A program made the position numbers and the translations under genes. This document shows positions 41,233 to 47,672 of a DNA stretch of 47,672 nucleotides, one piece after another. Under the pieces are notes generated by a model. The model ran no database searches. It was given only the letters and a program-made list of their open reading frames with translations, and was not told the origin of the DNA. The first letter of the stretch is position 1; each line of letters begins with the position of its first letter. The stretch comes from Paracoccus sp. MKU1 (GTDB lineage: Bacteria; Pseudomonadota; Alphaproteobacteria; Rhodobacterales; Rhodobacteraceae): contig NZ_LLWQ01000208.1 of the NCBI RefSeq assembly GCF_001447385.1, positions 1-47,672 on the forward strand. The letters are read 5' to 3'.

Positions 41233-42108
41233 TCAGGACGCGTCACCCAGATCCAGCTCGCCCCGCAGGACGATACAGGCGGCCCCGCCGATGGTGATCC
41301 GCAGCCCTTCTGCTGTCGTTTCCCAGCCCGCGTGAACCAGCCCGCGCCGGCCCATCTCGACCCCTTGCTCCGACAGGTAACCACCCCGAGGCACCGCATC
41401 GCGATGCGTGGCGACCCAAGCAGCGATGGCACCGTTGCCAGACCCACAGACAGGATCCTCGGCCACGCCCTCACCCGGAGCGAAGGTGCGTACACGCAGG
41501 CGCGGCGCGGCCCCGGACCCGCTGTCCGCAAAGACCGTGAGCCCTGCCGCGCCGAGCCCATGGCAGATCCGCTCGATCCGGCCGAGGTCGGGTCGCAGGC
41601 CAGCCAGTGCCTGGAGGTCGTGCAACTCAAGCAACAGCCATGGAACCCCCGTCGAGACGATCCGATGCCGGCTATCCGCGAGCATATCGAGCGGAAGGGA
41701 GATCGCCTCGGCAAGTTCAGCTTTGGTGACCGGCACATCGCAGAATTGCGGCGTCGCCTGCGTCATCGTGTAAAGGTCGTCTTCGACGCGGATCGGAACC
41801 AGTCCGATGCCGCATTCCTGCGTCAGGCTTTGGGGCGTTCTGCTTTGCTCGCCGCAAAACGCATGGGCGGCGGCAATGGTCGGATGACCGGCGAAGGGCA
41901 GTTCGCGCATCGGGGTAAAAATGCGGGCGCGATAGTTCGCATCATCGGTCGGGCGAAGCAGGAACACGGTCTCGGAGAGGTTCATCTCGCGCGCGATGCG
42001 TTGCATGGTCTCGGTGGACAAGTCGTCGGCGTCGAAGACCACCGCCGCCGGATTGCCCAGCAAGGGTCGGTCCGAAAAGGCATCGATCTGCAGCATGCGT
42101 TTCTTCAT
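41233..42108 (-). CDS. PhzF-family isomerase
   Basis: The 291-residue protein starts KKRMLQIDAFSDRPLLGNPA. It carries the catalytic glutamate in REMNLSETVFLLRPTDD (E46), LPFAGHPTIAAAHAF and DPVCGSGNGAIAAWVATHRD, the full set of PhzF family motifs. PhzF-like proteins isomerise phenazine precursors or related diene acids; most chromosomal members have no known substrate. It is the lone gene between the AAA ATPase and the PEBP gene. Confidence 0.92.
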   Translation of the reverse strand: MKKRMLQIDAFSDRPLLGNPAAVVFDADDLSTETMQRIAREMNLSETVFLLRPTDDANYRARIFTPMRELPFAGHPTIAAAHAFCGEQSRTPQSLTQECGIGLVPIRVEDDLYTMTQATPQFCDVPVTKAELAEAISLPLDMLADSRHRIVSTGVPWLLLELHDLQALAGLRPDLGRIERICHGLGAAGLTVFADSGSGAAPRLRVRTFAPGEGVAEDPVCGSGNGAIAAWVATHRDAVPRGGYLSEQGVEMGRRGLVHAGWETTAEGLRITIGGAACIVLRGELDLGDAS

Positions 42109-42127
42109 GGTCGGTAAGCCCTTGCTT

Positions 42128-42673
42128 TCAGCGCCCGAAGCGCGCCGTCAGTGTCACACTGCCGAGGCTGTGCGCGTGAATCATGTAGCCGGCGAGGGCG
42201 GGCATGGCACTGGCGTCTAACCCCAGGCTCGGCACGTCGATGGCATAGACGGTGAACTCGTAGCGATGAGGGACTGCGCCCTCAGGCGGGCAGGGGCCGC
42301 CGTAGCCGGGCTGCCCGAAATCCGTCAGGGACTCGACCAGAGGGGCGGGCAGGTAGCCGGAGGCGCCCGCGAGCATCGCTCGTGTGTGCGCCGGAATATC
42401 CAGAACGATCCAGTGCCACCAACCGCTGCCGGTCGGGGCGTCGGGGTCGTAGACCGTAATCGCGAAGCTCTGCGTTCCCGCAGGCGGGTCATTCCAGACC
42501 AGGTGCGGGGATTGGTTGAGCCCCTCGCACCCCATGGTCGAATTCACCAATTCCATGCGGATCGTTTCACCCTCCCGCAAGTCGCGGCTGTCCAGATCGA
42601 ACGCGTGAGCGACAACGGGAGCGGCGGCGAGCGCCATTGAGAACAGGGCAGTACGACTTAGGTTCATCATCAT
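42128..42673 (-). CDS. YbhB/YbcL-type PEBP (Raf kinase inhibitor-like) protein
   Basis: The 181-residue protein has a signal peptide (hydrophobic run about 9-23, ending VVAHA). The PEBP motifs follow: SPHLVWNDPPAGTQSFAITV, DPDAPTGSGWWHWIVLDIPA and GYGGPCPPEGAVPHRYEFTV. Bacterial members bind small anionic ligands in the periplasm. The first of three consecutive ATG codons (42673) is chosen because a GAGGAGA box precedes it at eight bases. A T-N11-A palindrome at 42733-42745 lies in its promoter region. Confidence 0.9.
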   Translation of the reverse strand: MMMNLSRTALFSMALAAAPVVAHAFDLDSRDLREGETIRMELVNSTMGCEGLNQSPHLVWNDPPAGTQSFAITVYDPDAPTGSGWWHWIVLDIPAHTRAMLAGASGYLPAPLVESLTDFGQPGYGGPCPPEGAVPHRYEFTVYAIDVPSLGLDASAMPALAGYMIHAHSLGSVTLTARFGR

Positions 42674-42732
42674 GAATGTCTCTCCTCGACTTCCATGATT
42701 TGACGGTATTCCAATGCGTTAGACGCGGCGAT

Positions 42733-42745
42733 TGAGAAGCTTTCA
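42733..42745. promoter_or_regulatory. T-N11-A palindrome upstream of PEBP gene (site B)
   Basis: TGAGAAGCTTTCA is an imperfect member of the site family, 60 bases upstream of the PEBP start. Read toward the gene it shares CTTCTCAATCG with site C (44323-44335), a longer match than the palindrome requires. Confidence 0.45.
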
Positions 42746-42763
42746 GGGGCCCCGTAGAAATGA

Positions 42764-44014
42764 TCACCGAACCTTGTCCAGACCCAGGGCGCGACCTTGA
42801 TGCAGAGCCATCCACGCCAGAGCGATGGCTTGCAGACCGGCGATCAGCACGATGAACGTCACATGGGCGGACGAAATGCTCCACCCAAACCGAACCAAAG
42901 CCTCGATGCCTGCGCCGATGCCGCTCTGCATCAAGAAACCGGTGAGGACAGCGCCGAGATTGAGCATGGCGATAGCGCGGCCGGACACTGCGTCGGGTAG
43001 CAGCCGGACCAGAAGCGCGTAGGCAAGGATGGGACCCGCGGTGAACAGCCCGTAGCCAGCCCAGAGGATGGTCTGCAGTGACGCGCCTGCACCGGCAATC
43101 GCGAACTGACACAGAACAAAGCCAAGCGTCAGGGCGAACGTCAGGTGGAACAGGTGCCGATCGGTGCGGGCGATCCGATCGGCGAGCAGGCCGAAGCCGA
43201 ATTGCCCAAAGATGACGGCAAAGGAGAGCGCCATCAGGATACCCGCTGCCGCAGTCGACGGGAGGTCAATCGCGTCGCGCAGCCAGACCCCGGCCCAGAG
43301 CCCCTGATAGGCGACCCAGGCTCCCTGACAGAGGGCCGAAGCCGGTGCGATGGTGAGAAAGGCGGGGTGCGTGAGGACACCACGCAGTCCCTTCACAGCC
43401 GGTTCCGGCCCCGCAGGGGCGGCTCGTTCCCTCGTCTGGGGCGGAACCACCGCGGCGATGATCAATGCAATGGTGGCAGTGACGCCGGCGAGACCCAGAA
43501 AAATTTCGCGCCAGCCGATTTGGCGTAGCAGCCATTCGGTCGGGCTGGTGGCCGCCAGGGAGCCAAGGCCGGCCGCTGCAATCGTGATGGCGTTTACCAG
43601 GGGCAGGCGCTCCCTCGGCCACCACAGGGTGTTCGCCTTGTAGGCGCCGGTCCAGCAAGCGGAAAGTCCGAGGCCGATCATGAAACGCGCCAGGATGAGC
43701 ATGTGGGCTGTTTGCGCCCCGGCGAAGAGCGCGGATGCGACGACAGCCAGAAAGAGCGTAGCCACCAGCACGCGTTTCGGCCCGAACCTGTCCAGGGCCT
43801 GGCCGACGAACAGCTGCGAGCCGGCCAGTGCGCCAAGGAAGGCGGAGGTCATCATGCCCATGGTCGCAGGCTCAAGCTGAAACTCGGCCGTGAGACGAGG
43901 CTCCAGAACAGCGTTCACATTTCGAAAGAGTTCGGAGAGCAGGTAGGCGAAGGTAAATGGCAGAGAGACGAAGACGATGCGGCGCAACGGGGACAATTGG
44001 GCTGAGTCAGTCAT
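42764..44014 (-). CDS. MFS transporter
   Basis: The 416-residue protein has twelve expected membrane helices. The A-motif-like loop GQALDRFGPKRVLVATLF (about 68-85) and a second GFGLLADRIARTDRHLF (about 268-284) mark the two halves. It resembles CynX/NimT or other drug-H+ antiporter-like MFS families. The substrate is unknown. Its start overlaps the preceding small membrane gene by eight bases, so they are co-translated. It ends 91 bases before the PEBP gene start. Confidence 0.9.
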   Translation of the reverse strand: MTDSAQLSPLRRIVFVSLPFTFAYLLSELFRNVNAVLEPRLTAEFQLEPATMGMMTSAFLGALAGSQLFVGQALDRFGPKRVLVATLFLAVVASALFAGAQTAHMLILARFMIGLGLSACWTGAYKANTLWWPRERLPLVNAITIAAAGLGSLAATSPTEWLLRQIGWREIFLGLAGVTATIALIIAAVVPPQTRERAAPAGPEPAVKGLRGVLTHPAFLTIAPASALCQGAWVAYQGLWAGVWLRDAIDLPSTAAAGILMALSFAVIFGQFGFGLLADRIARTDRHLFHLTFALTLGFVLCQFAIAGAGASLQTILWAGYGLFTAGPILAYALLVRLLPDAVSGRAIAMLNLGAVLTGFLMQSGIGAGIEALVRFGWSISSAHVTFIVLIAGLQAIALAWMALHQGRALGLDKVR

Positions 44015-44264
44015 GCGCGTGGCCGGACCAGATGCAGCAGTCGTCCCTCAGGGAGTACACCCGCCCAAGGTCGTTGGTTTGCTCGGCACGATCCTGAATG
44101 GAGCCCGTTTCGCCAGATCGGTGAGGATAAGAGACGAAGCACAGAAATGTCAGCAGGATGGCCGTGACCCAAAGAAGTGCAAGTCGTTGAAGACCCGACA
44201 GGCCGGGAGTCGGTGTCTCGCCAGAGGCGGCGCTCAAGGATTTTCTGAGATCATTGATGTTCAT
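44007..44264 (-). CDS. Small single-helix membrane protein upstream of MFS gene
   Basis: This 85-residue protein starts MNINDLRKSLSAASGETPTP. It has one hydrophobic helix (ALLWVTAILLTFLCFVSY, about 28-45) and a polar tail. I do not recognise a family. Its end overlaps the MFS start by eight bases, a typical coupling. The ATG at 44264 is preferred; one upstream ATG (44276) adds four residues. It may be an accessory subunit of the transporter. A T-N11-A palindrome (site C) lies 58 bases upstream. Confidence 0.6.
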   Translation of the reverse strand: MNINDLRKSLSAASGETPTPGLSGLQRLALLWVTAILLTFLCFVSYPHRSGETGSIQDRAEQTNDLGRVYSLRDDCCIWSGHAHD

Positions 44265-44322
44265 GGCTTCTGGCATCCGCTCTTTGTCTCAAGTGCTAGC
44301 CGGGAGCCGCCTCCTCGCCGAT

Positions 44323-44335
44323 TGAGAAGGTCTCA
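44323..44335. promoter_or_regulatory. T-N11-A palindrome upstream of small-membrane/MFS operon (site C)
   Basis: TGAGAAGGTCTCA, extended by one more pair (TTGAGA / TCTCAA at 44322-44336), lies 58 bases upstream of the start at 44264. It is the cleanest copy with six-base arms and matches the LysR consensus T-N11-A. Confidence 0.6.
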
Positions 44336-44364
44336 ACCGAGCGGGAGATTTTGTCCGGGGCGGG

Positions 44365-44763
44365 CTAGAGCCAATACATCGGATGGTGTGCTACATCCGC
44401 CGGGATGGCCGCATGGTCTTCGACCGGATACCGGTCGCCGGCCGTAGCAGGGGCGGACACGAGCAGGATGCGCAGATCTTCGGGCCCGTTGTTCTGCACT
44501 AAATGTCCCAGGCCCGGGGAGATTTCCAGGGCCTCTCCCGCCTTGGCCAAGAGGATACGGCCCGGAACCCTGATCGTCAGTTCCCCGGCAAGGACATAGA
44601 AGATCTGGCGGGAGACCCGATGATAATGTGGTGCTTCGGCACCGCCGGGCGGCAGGCGCTCTTCGCGCAGCGAAAGTTCGGGGCGATCGACCAGTCTCCA
44701 GCCGTCGCAGCCGTTACCCCAGGGGTAATGGTTTGCGTCGGTCGCGCGCAGGGGGCCCGTCAT
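44365..44763 (-). CDS. Cupin-domain protein (second)
   Basis: This 132-residue protein is a small single-domain cupin with PHYHRVSRQIFYVLAGELTI (about 45-64, metal-binding histidines and glutamate) and LEISPGLGHLVQNNGPED. It overlaps the SnoaL-like gene by four bases (ATGA), so the two form an operon. The role is unknown; such small cupins often modify or bind small metabolites. Confidence 0.87.
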   Translation of the reverse strand: MTGPLRATDANHYPWGNGCDGWRLVDRPELSLREERLPPGGAEAPHYHRVSRQIFYVLAGELTIRVPGRILLAKAGEALEISPGLGHLVQNNGPEDLRILLVSAPATAGDRYPVEDHAAIPADVAHHPMYWL

Positions 44764-45137
44764 TCCTCGGACCCGTAATAGGCTTCGCCCAGAAACTGGA
44801 CGCCCTCGCGAAACCGCATGTGTTCGCAGGCATGCCTGACCCGACCACCGGCTCGCGACACATAGAAAACCGTCACGGATTGCGCCTCTGCGTCTACGGC
44901 GGTTCCGCTCAGTTCGAAGTGAAGATCGGGCACGCGTGCCAGGGCGTCGGTCCAGTACTGCCGCAGGGCGTCCTTCCCAATGATCTGGGCGTCACCCGTC
45001 ACCTGCTTGGCGAGAGGGCTGATGAAGACGGAGTCTTCGGCGAACGGCGCGAGAACCGTCTCCACGTCATGTGCGTTCCAGGCAGCGATCCAATGCCTGG
45101 CATGGGTTTCAAGGTCAGTGCGTGAAAGTCTTGTCAT
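44760..45137 (-). CDS. SnoaL/NTF2-fold protein
   Basis: This 125-residue protein has the NTF2-like layout. ETHARHWIAAWNAHDVETVL leads into FAEDSVFISPLAKQVTGDAQ, with a HMRFREGVQFLGEAYYG strand at the end. SnoaL-like proteins are small isomerases or hydratases. I start at ATG 45137, preceded by GGAAG; a 38-residue longer frame is arginine-rich and unlikely. It is the first gene of the operon with the cupin and is divergent from the DUF1127-like gene. Confidence 0.82.
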   Translation of the reverse strand: MTRLSRTDLETHARHWIAAWNAHDVETVLAPFAEDSVFISPLAKQVTGDAQIIGKDALRQYWTDALARVPDLHFELSGTAVDAEAQSVTVFYVSRAGGRVRHACEHMRFREGVQFLGEAYYGSEE

Positions 45138-45257
45138 TCTTCCGGTATCCTTCTCCGTCCGCTTTAGCGGTCGGGGCTGACTGTCATGCGGCGGCATGGC
45201 TACTCGCAATTGAGGAATCTTCCGGCGGTCCTGAGGATTTCGCGGCGACAATCACAG

Positions 45258-45270
45258 AGAGGAATTCTCA
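45258..45270. promoter_or_regulatory. T-N11-A-like site between SnoaL and DUF1127-like genes (site D)
   Basis: AGAGGAATTCTCA shares 12 exact bases (GAGGAATTCTCA) with site E at 46060-46072. Its reverse complement reads TGAGAATTCCTCT, one base off the family. It lies in the divergent promoter space of the SnoaL-cupin operon and the DUF1127-like gene. Confidence 0.45.
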
Positions 45271-45346
45271 ATATCCGCTGAGGGATCCGAAATTCATGGC
45301 TCTGGGCGCGGGGTGCATTCTTTGGGGGAAGACACCGGAGGTGACC

Positions 45347-45544
45347 ATGAACCCGCGATGCACGGCAAATTCAACGCAAGAGCACGACCAAGATGGTCTC
45401 GCATCACGCCCGGCTCGGCTGCCGCGCCGCTTTCGGGCCTTTTACCGCTTGAGCGACGCGGCGTTGGAAGATCTGGGATTGGATCGTCAAGATCTGCCGA
45501 TCTTCAATCCTGTTCAGGCCATTCGCCGAGAAGACTTGTTCTAG
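45347..45544 (+). CDS. DUF1127-like short protein
   Basis: This 65-residue protein ends in PARLPRRFRAFYRLSDAALE and then DLGLDRQDLPIFNPVQAIRR, a variant of the DUF1127 pattern (arginine-rich start, DLGL-R-D). Such small arginine-rich proteins affect RNA turnover and phosphate or stress responses in Rhizobiales and Rhodobacterales. The start at 45347 is fixed by an excellent GGAGGTGA box at four bases. The stop overlaps that of the convergent PaaI gene (shared CTAG). Confidence 0.75.
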   Translation: MNPRCTANSTQEHDQDGLASRPARLPRRFRAFYRLSDAALEDLGLDRQDLPIFNPVQAIRREDLF

Positions 45545-46002
45545 CGCGAAGCGGGCAGGTCTGGGGTGTCATCCAAGCAGATCAGGGTTTGCATCCCCGT
45601 GGCGACATGTTTGCGGCGTTCTCCATCAACGCCCCATACATCGAGCTGGCAGATGGTCAGTGTGCGACCGTCCTTGATCACGCGGCCGACAGCCTCGAGA
45701 TAATCTCCCTGCGCGGGGCTGATCAGGTTCAGTTTGAACTCGACCGTCAGGACTGAACTGCCTTCGGGGAAGAGGGTGAACCCAGCGTAACCGCCTGCGC
45801 TGTCGGCGATGGCCGATGTCCCGCCGGCATGGAAGTAGCCATGCTGCTGCGTGAGTTCCGGACGGAACGGCAGTCGCAGCGTGACAAGCCCCGCGCGCAC
45901 ATCCGTTATCTCGGCCCCGAGATGCGCCATAAGTCCCTGTCGCGCAAAGCTTTCGCGCGCTCGAATGATGATTTCCTCTGAAATTGGATCGCCGACCTGC
46001 AT
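45541..46002 (-). CDS. PaaI-family hot-dog thioesterase
   Basis: The 153-residue protein has a hot-dog fold with LRLPFRPELTQQHGYFHAGG followed by TSAIADSAGGYAGF, the signature of the PaaI/acyl-CoA thioesterase group (HGG plus acidic residue D67-like). VLTVEFKLNLISPAQGDYLE is the conserved strand region. It cleaves acyl-CoA or aryl-CoA thioesters; the substrate is not known. The palindrome at 46060-46072 lies 58 bases upstream. Confidence 0.9.
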   Translation of the reverse strand: MQVGDPISEEIIIRARESFARQGLMAHLGAEITDVRAGLVTLRLPFRPELTQQHGYFHAGGTSAIADSAGGYAGFTLFPEGSSVLTVEFKLNLISPAQGDYLEAVGRVIKDGRTLTICQLDVWGVDGERRKHVATGMQTLICLDDTPDLPASR

Positions 46003-46398
46003 AGCTATACCTCCACTTCTTGGCCGGGGAAGTATGCATAAGGCATAGGTCTCGGCGCGTGAGGAATTCTCAGTCTTAACTGAATGAACGGCGCCGGAGC
46101 ATAGCGTTGTGCGGCCCTCGGCTGCCTAAGATTCGCGATTCTGGGCCTGCAAAAGTTCCATTGCCGTCACGGCTAGAGGCTCTGGCACGAAGGGCGGGGA
46201 GCGGCCTTAGGGCAATGCGGCATGGCAAGCGCAGCGCGACTGAGGAAGCCGCCGCTCATGCACACCGTAGCAGACCAGCGGGCACAGAACGCGGATCGGG
46301 TGGGAAGCGAAGTTTACACAATACATGAAAGGGCAGTCTACAAACTCTGACGACCTTTTCTGGGGCGGAAGGTAGATTCAACCTCTCCTCGAATTGGC
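46003..46398. other. 396-base intergenic region before the DUF262-HEPN module
   Basis: No gene is supported. Besides site E the region shows a change from high GC on the left to clearly AT-richer DNA after about 46310. This marks the probable border of the imported DUF262-HEPN segment. No repeat, tRNA or attachment site was recognised at that border. Confidence 0.5.
46060..46072. promoter_or_regulatory. T-N11-A palindrome upstream of PaaI thioesterase gene (site E)
   Basis: TGAGGAATTCTCA lies 58 bases before the PaaI start, the same distance as site C from its gene. The arms are TGAGG / TCTCA with one mismatch pair. It shares 12 identical bases with site D. Confidence 0.5.
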
Positions 46399-46923
46399 TT
46401 ACACATCCATCGCACTAAAAACCCTATCAAACGCATATAAGACGCGTTTAGCCAATCTGTGCGTTCGGGCGGCCTCTTCAATTGTTGTATTCCGATTCCA
46501 TGCGTGGGCAAAGTCATGCCTCCACGCAAGGATATGCTCGTATGCGGTTTCTATATTTTTTCCGGTCCTATCTGATATCTTCTTTCGCTTTGAGGTTAAT
46601 TCATCCTTGAACGACCTCTCCATTATTGGAGAAAATAGGCCGCAGTATTTCTTCAGGTCATGAATATTTATGCGACTATTTAATTTTACATAATTTCTTT
46701 GAGCAAACTGGCCAAACGCATCGTGCCGCACGGACGCATGCGCACACATGACTTCCTTCACGCAGGTTTCATAGGTCGCAGCCATTGCTACTACTAACAG
46801 CCCTGCCAAATCTGCCCTTAACTGCACCCCTTCATACCTTCCGTCTGCGGGTACCAACGCATTGATCTCAGCAATCAAGGCGTCAATTTTTCTGAAATTT
46901 TCGTCCAAATCAACTCGTGGCAT
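46399..46923 (-). CDS. RiboL-PSP-HEPN (MAE_28990-like) domain protein
   Basis: This 174-residue helical protein has the HEPN motif R-x4-H in ILAWRHDFAHAWNR (R135, H140). It also has an upstream VVAMAATYETCVKEVM helix, typical of the RiboL-PSP-HEPN / MAE_28990 group. HEPN proteins with intact R-x4-H are usually metal-independent RNases. Its ATG at 46923 overlaps the DUF262 stop by 14 bases, so it is co-translated with that gene. The pairing is known in the family databases; a toxin or effector role with DUF262 as partner is inferred. Base composition is lower in GC than the rest of the window. Confidence 0.82.
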   Translation of the reverse strand: MPRVDLDENFRKIDALIAEINALVPADGRYEGVQLRADLAGLLVVAMAATYETCVKEVMCAHASVRHDAFGQFAQRNYVKLNSRINIHDLKKYCGLFSPIMERSFKDELTSKRKKISDRTGKNIETAYEHILAWRHDFAHAWNRNTTIEEAARTHRLAKRVLYAFDRVFSAMDV

Positions 46924-47672
46924 TACCAAGAACGCCTTTTGCGAGCTTAATCCGCTCCTTGACAGTCAAAGTATCAGTAGTGGCACCTCTGAGCACTCGC
47001 TCAAATGATGGGTCCTGCTGGAGTTCCTTGTAGCGTTCTGCCAGCTGCACCGGTGTTATGCTATCATTTTCAAGCAGTGCAACCATAACGCCTTCTAACA
47101 TGGCAGAGTTGATTACCGATCTCGGCCTAAAGGGGCGTGGAATGGTATCAGCGACGAGCTTCACAACCTCTGGAAACCTTTTCTTAAAACGATTCGCACG
47201 ATCAGTAGAGAATTCACGGTTCGCGTTCATCTGATGGTTGAGATAGCGTAGCATCGGCTTCTCATAGTCACCCCAAACCTCAAACAATGAGAACAGGCGT
47301 AGAATAATCTCCACATCCTTTTGGTTCTTATCTGCCCTTGTGATGCCAAGAATCTTACGCCAGTCACCGTTGTCGTTTAACGCCTTGAGCTCCTCTGTGA
47401 TCTTTCCCCGATATACAGCATTTCGTATTTCCTGCGCCTTTAGCTGAGTTCCGCCGGTGTTGAGTCTCTCAAATATGTGGAATACGCTATCATTTCTTAG
47501 GCTAGGTTTGAGCTGCTTAATATGAATGGCACGGAGCGCTGTGTTCTTTAGTCTCCGCTGATCTCTCGGTGCTAGCTCTTTAAATGTTTTCCCGTTATAC
47601 TCCGAACGCTCCGCAAGCCCTTTAAGCTTGAAAACTTGCCTCTTTCCCTGACTATCTGGCTCCCCGAAATAT
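46910..47672 (-). CDS. DUF262 (GmrSD-like) protein, N-terminus cut by window edge
   Basis: The frame is open from the right edge to a stop at 46910, giving 253 visible residues. DSVFHIFERLNTGGTQLKAQ followed by EIRNAVYRGKITEEL is the conserved second part of the DUF262 domain. The C-terminus (EIILRLFSLFEVWGDYEKPM to TLTVKERIKLAKGVLGN) is the usual helical tail. DUF262 binds nucleotides and is the GmrS-type half of modification-dependent restriction enzymes and other defence proteins. The DGQQR catalytic motif would lie to the right of the window. Its GTG at 47314 is an internal codon, not the start. Confidence 0.85.
   Translation of the reverse strand, partial: YFGEPDSQGKRQVFKLKGLAERSEYNGKTFKELAPRDQRRLKNTALRAIHIKQLKPSLRNDSVFHIFERLNTGGTQLKAQEIRNAVYRGKITEELKALNDNGDWRKILGITRADKNQKDVEIILRLFSLFEVWGDYEKPMLRYLNHQMNANREFSTDRANRFKKRFPEVVKLVADTIPRPFRPRSVINSAMLEGVMVALLENDSITPVQLAERYKELQQDPSFERVLRGATTDTLTVKERIKLAKGVLGNATS

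Noticed and set aside
46107..46328. 73-residue frame in the gap before the DUF262-HEPN module
   Set aside because: Low-complexity arginine/alanine translation, no start signal and no neighbour that would explain it.

Overview
The window reads as high-GC alphaproteobacterial DNA, most likely Rhodobacterales-like. The evidence is its codon use, the DUF736/DUF2285/DUF2840 accessory genes and a P-type (Trb) conjugation operon of the kind carried on conjugative plasmids and ICEs in that class. This is judged from protein families, not from a database search. No rRNA, tRNA, CRISPR array or integrase was seen.

Layout. (1) 1-344 is one end of an IS66-family insertion sequence, with part of tnpA, abutting a truncated reading frame. 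(2) 741-4869 holds a 2H phosphoesterase (2'-5' RNA ligase family), a small membrane protein, a DUF736 protein, an XRE regulator, two DUF2285 loci (one frameshifted) and an excisionase-like HTH protein. Several clean palindromes lie between these genes. (3) 4888-6964 is a replication and partition module: repA, parA and a small RHH-like partner. Three iteron-like repeats and two DnaA-box-like sites sit inside the 3' part of repA. (4) 6961-13636 holds transfer processing genes: DUF2840, TraF-type S26 peptidase, a second DUF736, lytic transglycosylase, DUF3363 relaxase, TraG coupling protein and a ribbon-helix-helix protein. (5) 13806-17873, on the opposite strand, holds a class 2 OLD nuclease (ATPase plus TOPRIM) translationally coupled to a UvrD-like helicase. 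This is a Gabija-like defence pair inserted between the RHH gene and trbB. (6) 18124-27751 is trbBCDEJ-K-LFGI plus DUF2274, a near-complete mating-pair formation operon with mostly overlapping genes.

(7) 27906-46002 is a metabolic and regulatory block with chromosomal character: MaoC hydratase, LysR coupled to a TPR-methyltransferase, Lrp-LysE, hydrolase-LysE, AraC, TauE/SafE exporter, aminotransferase, LysR, three small-molecule modifying operons, PhzF, PEBP, MFS, cupins, a DUF1127-like peptide and a PaaI thioesterase. A T-N11-A palindrome recurs in five of its intergenic regions, suggesting a local LysR-type regulon. A perfect 17-bp inverted repeat masks the ribosome-binding site of a membrane-protein/XRE gene pair.

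(8) 46399-47672 is visibly AT-richer and carries a DUF262 (GmrSD-like) protein, cut by the window edge, overlapping a RiboL-PSP-HEPN protein. It looks like a second imported defence-type module.

How it works together. RepA with its embedded origin, plus ParA, would maintain the element. The relaxase, TraG and Trb proteins would move it. TraF and the transglycosylase would mature the pilus and open the wall. The OLD/helicase pair and the DUF262/HEPN pair look like defence cargo. The main candidates for something new are the defence module wedged inside the transfer operon with a possible small upstream gene, the DUF262-HEPN pair, the repA-internal origin, and the distributed 13-bp operator.
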